The notes beneath the pieces were generated by a model that had not been told where the DNA came from, made no database searches, and worked only from the letters and a program-made list of their open reading frames with translations. Shown piece by piece: positions 59,683 to 64,000 of a stretch of DNA of 64,000 nucleotides. Numbering within the stretch: the first letter of the stretch is position 1; each line of letters begins with the position of its first letter. Origin of the DNA: Actinomadura macrotermitis (GTDB lineage Bacteria; Actinomycetota; Actinomycetes; Streptosporangiales; Streptosporangiaceae); contig NZ_WEGH01000001.1 of assembly GCF_009604375.1 (NCBI RefSeq), positions 558,001 through 622,000 of the forward strand, in the 5' to 3' direction. The position numbers were made by a program, and so were the translations under genes.

Positions 59683-60612
59683 GTGACGACGGCGACACCT
59701 GAGGGGCGCAAGCTCCTGCGCATCGAGGCCCGCAACAGCCAGACCCCCATCGAGCGCAAGCCCGACTGGATCAAGACGCGGCTGAAGATGGGCCCGCAGT
59801 ATCGCGAGCTCACCGCGCTGGTGAAGTCCGAGGGCCTGCACACGGTGTGCCAGGAGGCCGGCTGCCCCAACATCTACGAGTGCTGGGAAGACCGCGAGGC
59901 GACCTTCCTCATCGGCGGCGACCAGTGCACCCGCCGCTGCGACTTCTGCCAGATCGACACCGGCAAGCCCGCCGCGTTCGACCGCGACGAGCCGCGCCGC
60001 GTCGCCGAGTCGGTCGCCTCGATGGGGCTGAAGTACGCCACCGTCACCGGCGTCGCCCGCGACGACCTGGAGGACGGCGGGGCGTGGCTGTACGCCGAGA
60101 CCGTCCGGCAGATCCACGCGGCCGTGCCCGGCTGCGGCGTCGAGCTGCTGATCCCCGACTTCAACGCCGACCCCGCCCAGCTCGCCGAGGTGTTCGGGTC
60201 GCGTCCCGAGGTGCTCGCGCACAACGTGGAGACGGTGCCGCGCATCTTCAAGCGGATCCGCCCCGGCTTCCGCTACGAGCGCTCCCTCGAAGTGATCACC
60301 CGCGCCCGGGAGGCGGGCCTGGTCACCAAGTCCAACCTGATCCTCGGCATGGGCGAGACCCGCGAGGAGGTCTCCGAGGCGCTGCGCGACCTGCACGCCG
60401 CGGGCTGCGAGCTGGTCACCATCACCCAGTACCTGCGCCCCTCCCCCCGGCACCACCCCGTGGAGCGCTGGGTCAAGCCCGAGGAGTTCGTGGAGCTGTC
60501 GGCCGAGGCCGAGGCGATCGGCTTCGCCGGGGTCATGTCGGGGCCGCTGGTGCGCTCCAGCTACCGCGCCGGCCGGCTCTACCAGCAGGCGGTCGACGCC
60601 CGGCGGGCATGA
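59683..60612 (+). CDS. lipA: Lipoyl synthase (radical SAM)
   Basis: 309 residues. The auxiliary cluster motif [12 protein letters not shown] (CxxxxCxxxxxC) and the radical SAM motif CTRRCDFC are both present, with the C-terminal [11 protein letters not shown] ending that supplies the auxiliary-cluster Ser. It inserts two sulfurs into octanoyl domains made by LipB. ErpA-type carriers encoded nearby could supply its clusters. Confidence 0.98.
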   Translation: MTTATPEGRKLLRIEARNSQTPIERKPDWIKTRLKMGPQYRELTALVKSEGLHTVCQEAGCPNIYECWEDREATFLIGGDQCTRRCDFCQIDTGKPAAFDRDEPRRVAESVASMGLKYATVTGVARDDLEDGGAWLYAETVRQIHAAVPGCGVELLIPDFNADPAQLAEVFGSRPEVLAHNVETVPRIFKRIRPGFRYERSLEVITRAREAGLVTKSNLILGMGETREEVSEALRDLHAAGCELVTITQYLRPSPRHHPVERWVKPEEFVELSAEAEAIGFAGVMSGPLVRSSYRAGRLYQQAVDARRA

Positions 60613-60635
60613 CCGACGGACGGGTGACACCCGAC

Positions 60636-60641
60636 TATCCT
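60636..60641 (+). promoter_or_regulatory. -10 box of DUF4191 gene
   Basis: TATCCT ends 7 nt before the ATG at 60649. Confidence 0.5.
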
Positions 60642-60648
60642 TAGCAAC

Positions 60649-61344
60649 ATGTCGAAAAAGCCCACGGACGGGGCCCAGGAGCGTCCGGGCCGCCTCAAGC
60701 AGATCCGCATGGTCGCCCAGGTGCTCAAGCAGGCCGACCCCAAGGCCCTGCCGATCGTCTTCGCCGCCGCGCTCGGCACCCTGGTCGTCGTCATCCTCAT
60801 CGGGCTGCTGATCGGCCAGCTGTGGTTCTTCATCCCGCTGGCGGTGCTGGCCGCGTTCGCCGTCGGCATGATCACCTTCGGCCAGCTGGCGCAGCGCGCC
60901 CAGTACAAGGTGATCGCCGGGCAGCCCGGCGCGGCCGCGGCGATCCTGAAGAACGCCCGCGGCGGCTGGACCGTCACCGAGGCCGTGAGCGGCAACCGCA
61001 ACCTCGACATGGTGCACCGCGCGGTCGGCCGGGCCGGCGTGGTGCTGGTCTCCGAGGGCCCGCGCAGCCGGGTCGGCCCGCTGCTCGGCGCGGAGAAGAA
61101 GCGCATCTCGCGCGCCGCCCAGCAGGTGCCGATCTATGACGTCCAGGTCGGCGACGAGGAGGGGCAGGTCCCGGTGGACAAGCTCCAGCGCCACCTGATG
61201 AAGCTGCCGCGCAACCTGACCAAGGCCCAGGTCGCCGAGCTGAACGACCGGCTGCAGGCGCTGCCGCGCAACATGCAGATGCCGAAGGGCCCGATGCCCA
61301 AGGGCGCGCGGATGCCCAAGGGCCCCAAGCCGAAGACCCGCTAG
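60649..61344 (+). CDS. DUF4191 membrane protein
   Basis: 231 residues with two transmembrane helices (about 36-58 and 60-80), a cytoplasmic domain containing VIAGQPGAAAAILKNARGGW and DMVHRAVGRAGVVLVSEG, and a Lys-rich C-terminus with the repeat MPKG-P/A. Conserved beside lipA in actinobacteria (Rv2219). Function unknown. Confidence 0.92.
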   Translation: MSKKPTDGAQERPGRLKQIRMVAQVLKQADPKALPIVFAAALGTLVVVILIGLLIGQLWFFIPLAVLAAFAVGMITFGQLAQRAQYKVIAGQPGAAAAILKNARGGWTVTEAVSGNRNLDMVHRAVGRAGVVLVSEGPRSRVGPLLGAEKKRISRAAQQVPIYDVQVGDEEGQVPVDKLQRHLMKLPRNLTKAQVAELNDRLQALPRNMQMPKGPMPKGARMPKGPKPKTR

Positions 61345-61351
61345 ACGACAT

Positions 61352-61383
61352 GAGAAAAGCGCCCCCGCGGGGGCGCTTTTCTC
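61352..61383. terminator. Bidirectional rho-independent terminator
   Basis: A 32-bp perfect palindrome with AAAA on one side and TTTT on the other, between the convergent DUF4191 and RDD genes. The symmetrical A/T flanks let it work on both strands. Confidence 0.9.
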
Positions 61384-61391
61384 GTTTCCGG

Positions 61392-61868
61392 CTAGGCGTT
61401 GACGACGACGGTGTTTGCGGCGCGGTCGTGCATGCCGCGGTAGTCGCGGTCCCAGATCATCGCGGGCACCACGAGCACCAGCAGCAGCGTGCGGGCGAGC
61501 GACCAGCCGAGGCCGACCGGGCGGCCGTCCAGGCGCGCCACCCGGATACCGCAGATCCGCTTGCCGATGGTGAGGCCGAGCAGCCCCGTCAGCAGCCACA
61601 CCTGGACCGCGAAGACCACCAGGGTGGCCATGCTGCGCTGCGGCGGCGTCCAGTCCAGGACGCGCGTCAGCAGGCTGGCGACCAGCAGCGACAGCGCCCA
61701 GTCGATGAACAGCGCGCCGAGCCGGCGGCCGTAGCCCGCCACCGCGCCGCTGCCGCTCTCGGGCAGCCCGAGGCGCTCACCGGGCTTGCCGAGATCGACC
61801 CCCGCCGACCGGGCCCCGCCCAGCCACGTCTGCGTCCACCGCTGCCCGGTCTCTTTCCCGCTGCTCAT
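61392..61868 (-). CDS. RDD family membrane protein
   Basis: 158 residues. A polar N-terminus is followed by YGRRLGALFIDWALS, the RDD signature region (Arg and Asp in the first helix), a second helix and GKRICGIRVARLDGRPVG before the third. Conserved between lipA/DUF4191 and glnA in actinobacteria (Rv2219A). Possible transporter-like role, unproven. A TACCGT -10 (61876-61881, minus strand) ends 7 nt before the ATG. Confidence 0.9.
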   Translation of the reverse strand: MSSGKETGQRWTQTWLGGARSAGVDLGKPGERLGLPESGSGAVAGYGRRLGALFIDWALSLLVASLLTRVLDWTPPQRSMATLVVFAVQVWLLTGLLGLTIGKRICGIRVARLDGRPVGLGWSLARTLLLVLVVPAMIWDRDYRGMHDRAANTVVVNA

Positions 61869-61959
61869 GAGACATACGGTATCCGTTTCCGGGTAGGGCT
61901 CCGTGTCGAGCGTTCGCCCCGGACCCCGCCGGGCCGTGAGCAACGCCACAGAGTGATTC

Positions 61960-61997
61960 GTAACACAGGCGAAACATACGGGACACGGCCGGGAAAC
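61960..61997 (+). promoter_or_regulatory. GlnR binding site upstream of glnA
   Basis: GTAAC-n6-GAAAC-n6-GACAC-n6-GAAAC: two a-b site pairs at exact spacing, matching the actinobacterial GlnR consensus. It lies about 10 nt upstream of a TAGCCT -10 box (62008-62013), so GlnR would bind over the -35 region and control glnA by nitrogen supply. Confidence 0.9.
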
Positions 61998-62044
61998 GGC
62001 CCTTCCGTAGCCTGCGGAAGCCAAGAGCGCCCCAAGGAGGCTGG

Positions 62045-63469
62045 ATGTTCAGCAGCGCCGACGAGGTCCTGAGCTACATCAGGGACGAGGATGTCCGGTT
62101 CGTGGACTGCCGGTTCGTGGACCTGCCCGGCAAGATGCAGCACTTCACGTTCCCGGTGGAGAGCTTCGGCGAAAGCGTCTTCAGCGAGGGCCTGATGTTC
62201 GACGGCTCCTCCGTCCGCGGATTCCAGGAGATCCACGAGTCGGACATGCTGCTGCTGCCGGACCCGTCCACCGCGGTGGTCGACCCGTTCCGCCAGCACA
62301 AGACGCTGAACCTCAACTTCTTCGTGCACGACCCGCTGACGGGCGAGCCCTACAGCCGCGACCCCCGCAACGTCGCCAAGAAGGCCCAGGACTACCTGCG
62401 CGGCACCGGCATCGCCGACACCGTCTACGTCGGCCCCGAGGCCGAGTTCTACATCTTCGACGACGTGCGCTTCGAGACCAAGCAGAACGCCGGCTACTAC
62501 TACCTCGACTCGATCGAGGGCGCCTGGAACACCGGCCGTGAAGAGCCCGGCGGCAACCTCGGCGCCAAGCCCCCCTACAAGGGCGGCTACTTCCCCGTCC
62601 CGCCGATGGACCACTACACCGACCTGCGCTCGGAGATGGTGGCCCAGCTGCTGGACGTCGGCATCCACGTGGAGATGCAGCACCACGAGGTCGGCACGGC
62701 CGGCCAGGCCGAGATCGACTTCCGCTTCGACACGCTGCTGAAGACCGCCGACCAGCTGATGCTGTACAAGTACGTCGTCAAGAACGTGGCGCGCGCGGCG
62801 GGCAAGACCGTCACCTTCATGCCGAAGCCCATCTTCGGCGACAACGGCTCGGGCATGCACGTCCACCAGTCGCTGTGGAAGGACGGCTCGCCGCTGTTCT
62901 ACGACGAGGTCGGCTACGCGGGCCTGTCGGACAACGCCCGCTACTACATCGGCGGCCTGCTGAAGCACGCCCCGTCGCTGCTGGCCTTCACCAACCCGAC
63001 GGTGAACTCCTACCACCGCCTGGTGCCCGGCTACGAGGCCCCGGTCAACCTGGTCTACTCCCAGCGCAACCGGTCGGCGTGCATCCGCATCCCGATCACC
63101 GGCTCCAACCCCAAGGCCAAGCGGGTCGAGTTCCGCGTGCCGGACCCGTCCTGCAACCCCTACCTCGCCTTCTCGGCGATGCTGATGGCGGGCCTGGACG
63201 GCATCAAGAACAAGATCGAGCCCGCCGAGCCGGTCGACAAGGACCTCTACGAGCTCCCGCCGGAGGAGGCCCGCGCCATCCCGCAGGTGCCCGGCTCGCT
63301 CGACGCGGTCCTGGACGCCCTGGAGGCCGACCACGACTACCTCCTCGAGGGCGGCGTCTTCACGCCGGACCTCATCGAGACGTGGATCTCCATGAAGCGC
63401 GAGTTCGAGATCGACCCGATCCGCCTCCGCCCGCACCCCCACGAGTTCGAGCTGTACTACGACATCTGA
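62045..63469 (+). CDS. glnA: Glutamine synthetase type I
   Basis: 474 residues. [10 protein letters not shown], the metal-site [10 protein letters not shown], the ATP site [18 protein letters not shown], and NRSACIRIP are present. [11 protein letters not shown] carries the Tyr that GlnE adenylylates in GSI-beta enzymes. It makes glutamine from glutamate and ammonia. AAGGAGG lies 4 nt before the ATG. Position and sequence match mycobacterial glnA1. Confidence 0.98.
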   Translation: MFSSADEVLSYIRDEDVRFVDCRFVDLPGKMQHFTFPVESFGESVFSEGLMFDGSSVRGFQEIHESDMLLLPDPSTAVVDPFRQHKTLNLNFFVHDPLTGEPYSRDPRNVAKKAQDYLRGTGIADTVYVGPEAEFYIFDDVRFETKQNAGYYYLDSIEGAWNTGREEPGGNLGAKPPYKGGYFPVPPMDHYTDLRSEMVAQLLDVGIHVEMQHHEVGTAGQAEIDFRFDTLLKTADQLMLYKYVVKNVARAAGKTVTFMPKPIFGDNGSGMHVHQSLWKDGSPLFYDEVGYAGLSDNARYYIGGLLKHAPSLLAFTNPTVNSYHRLVPGYEAPVNLVYSQRNRSACIRIPITGSNPKAKRVEFRVPDPSCNPYLAFSAMLMAGLDGIKNKIEPAEPVDKDLYELPPEEARAIPQVPGSLDAVLDALEADHDYLLEGGVFTPDLIETWISMKREFEIDPIRLRPHPHEFELYYDI

Positions 63470-63771
63470 TGCGTCACCGAAGGGGCGTGCCGACCTCGGC
63501 ACGCCCCTTCGGCGTCCCACCACAAAATCGCCGGGTCCTCCAGCACCGCAGCGACCTCCCCCGCCGCGCACACCGGTTCGTCGCAAGGCGCCAACGCAAC
63601 ACCGACCGCCCAGAACCAAGGCACCCCGTCGATCTCGCCGACGACAACCTCGTAGCCGACCCCCGGCGTCTCCGCCCGCCACACCCTGAGCCGCGCCACC
63701 TCTTCGGTGATCAGCCGAGAAGGACACCCGAGCGCGCCGGCCAGCCGGACAAGGTGGTTGATCGGCGTCAC
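63457..63771 (-). CDS. Uncharacterised small protein
   Basis: 104 residues starting [16 protein letters not shown], with [21 protein letters not shown] in the middle. GTG 63771 overlaps the stop of the partial gene to its right (GTGA) and has GGAGGGGG just before it, which argues for a real coupled gene. Its last 18 codons overlap the glnA terminator and its stop lies inside the glnA 3' end, which is odd and lowers confidence. No family recognised. Confidence 0.5.
   Translation of the reverse strand: MTPINHLVRLAGALGCPSRLITEEVARLRVWRAETPGVGYEVVVGEIDGVPWFWAVGVALAPCDEPVCAAGEVAAVLEDPAILWWDAEGACRGRHAPSVTHQMS
63478..63511 (+). terminator. Terminator of glnA
   Basis: A perfect 15-bp stem (63478-63492 with 63497-63511) and a 4-nt loop, 8 nt after the glnA stop. 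No U-tract. Confidence 0.85.
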
Positions 63772-64000
63772 CGCCCCCTCCCGCAGGACGCGGCGGCACG
63801 GACTGCGGGTACGGTGCCGCGCCGCCGCGCCGTCTGAGCGCCGCGCGGCGCCGATCTCCCGCCATGCGCCCACGCCCAGGCCAGAGGACGCGCGGCCTCC
63901 CGGTCTTGCAGCGCGGGCTCCGGCGCGAACGGCCCCCGCCACTGCGTCCAGGCCGGCCAGTGGACGGGCAGCCGTACGACGTGCCAGGTAGGCGTACGTC
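63768..64000 (-). CDS. Unknown gene, N-terminus beyond window edge
   Basis: Open leftward frame running in from the right edge; the visible 76 codons encode TWHVVRLPVHWPAWTQW and then an Arg/Ala-rich tail, ending at a TGA that overlaps the next GTG. The coupling and Trp-rich stretch suggest a real protein, but too little is visible to name it. Confidence 0.4.
   Translation of the reverse strand, partial: RTPTWHVVRLPVHWPAWTQWRGPFAPEPALQDREAARPLAWAWAHGGRSAPRGAQTARRRGTVPAVRAAASCGRGR

Noticed and set aside
58186-61599. Leftward frame of 1137 codons opposite lipB and lipA
   Set aside because: Antisense to well-identified genes; composition typical of a GC-driven shadow frame.

Overview
The window is very GC-rich actinomycete chromosomal DNA. 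It has overlapping GTGA/ATGA gene junctions, many GTG/TTG starts, mycothiol-type enzymes, an actinobacterial bc1-aa3 respiratory gene set, a phosphatidylinositol mannosyltransferase and a GlnR box. The gene set and order (pimB, NlpC/P60, trpD, ctaE-qcrCAB, ctaCD/F, adoK, erpA, DUF3043, cobU/cobS, pepA, sucB, TIGR01777, lipB, lipA, DUF4191, RDD, glnA) follow the conserved neighbourhood around Rv2188c-Rv2220 of Mycobacterium tuberculosis. The gene style suggests a Streptosporangiales/Thermomonosporaceae-type organism such as Actinomadura; that placement is inference. No rRNA, tRNA, insertion sequence, prophage or CRISPR array was seen.

Region by region. 1-4.3 kb: leftward DUF4142 gene and a coupled three-gene redox module (inactive M23-like protein, ferric-reductase-like cytochrome b, NuoF-like flavoprotein with a ferredoxin tail). 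4.4-9.8 kb: TetR/MFS pair with two palindromic operators, a class B PBP, an unknown gene and a secreted alpha/beta hydrolase. 9.8-15.4 kb: pimB and the ctaE-qcrC-qcrA-qcrB respiratory operon. 15.6-21.6 kb: receiver-like protein, trpD, Lrp-type RAM protein, rhomboid, DEDDh/GIY-YIG fusion, NYN-domain protein. 21.7-28.5 kb: cell-wall enzymes (NlpC/P60, CHAP, L,D-transpeptidase), two zinc proteases, and a 1-kb non-coding tract with two ydaO-type (c-di-AMP) riboswitches. 28.6-31.5 kb: ctaC-ctaD-ctaF.

31.7-36.2 kb: cysteine desulfurase/TusA pair, adenosine kinase, erpA, nadA. 36.2-41.3 kb: phage-shock module pspA-pspAA-htpX-pspAB followed by a second, diverged htpX-pspAB copy. 41.4-44.8 kb: DUF3043, a small conserved protein, a DsbA-like membrane protein, cobU and cobS. 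44.8-51.3 kb: the most unusual locus, a leftward operon in which AprA-like and AprB-like proteins flank a sulfonate/nitrate-type ABC transporter. Its binding protein carries a NosL-like tail, its flavoprotein carries HEAT repeats, and a GntR/UTRA regulator stands at its head. 51.5-63.5 kb: pepA, lpdA, sucB, lipB, lipA and glnA with small partners, joining lipoate synthesis to the lipoyl enzymes. The right edge holds an unrecognised coupled gene pair.

Many genes appear to be transcribed from a TANNNT -10 box that ends 6-8 nt before the start codon, so they are probably leaderless.
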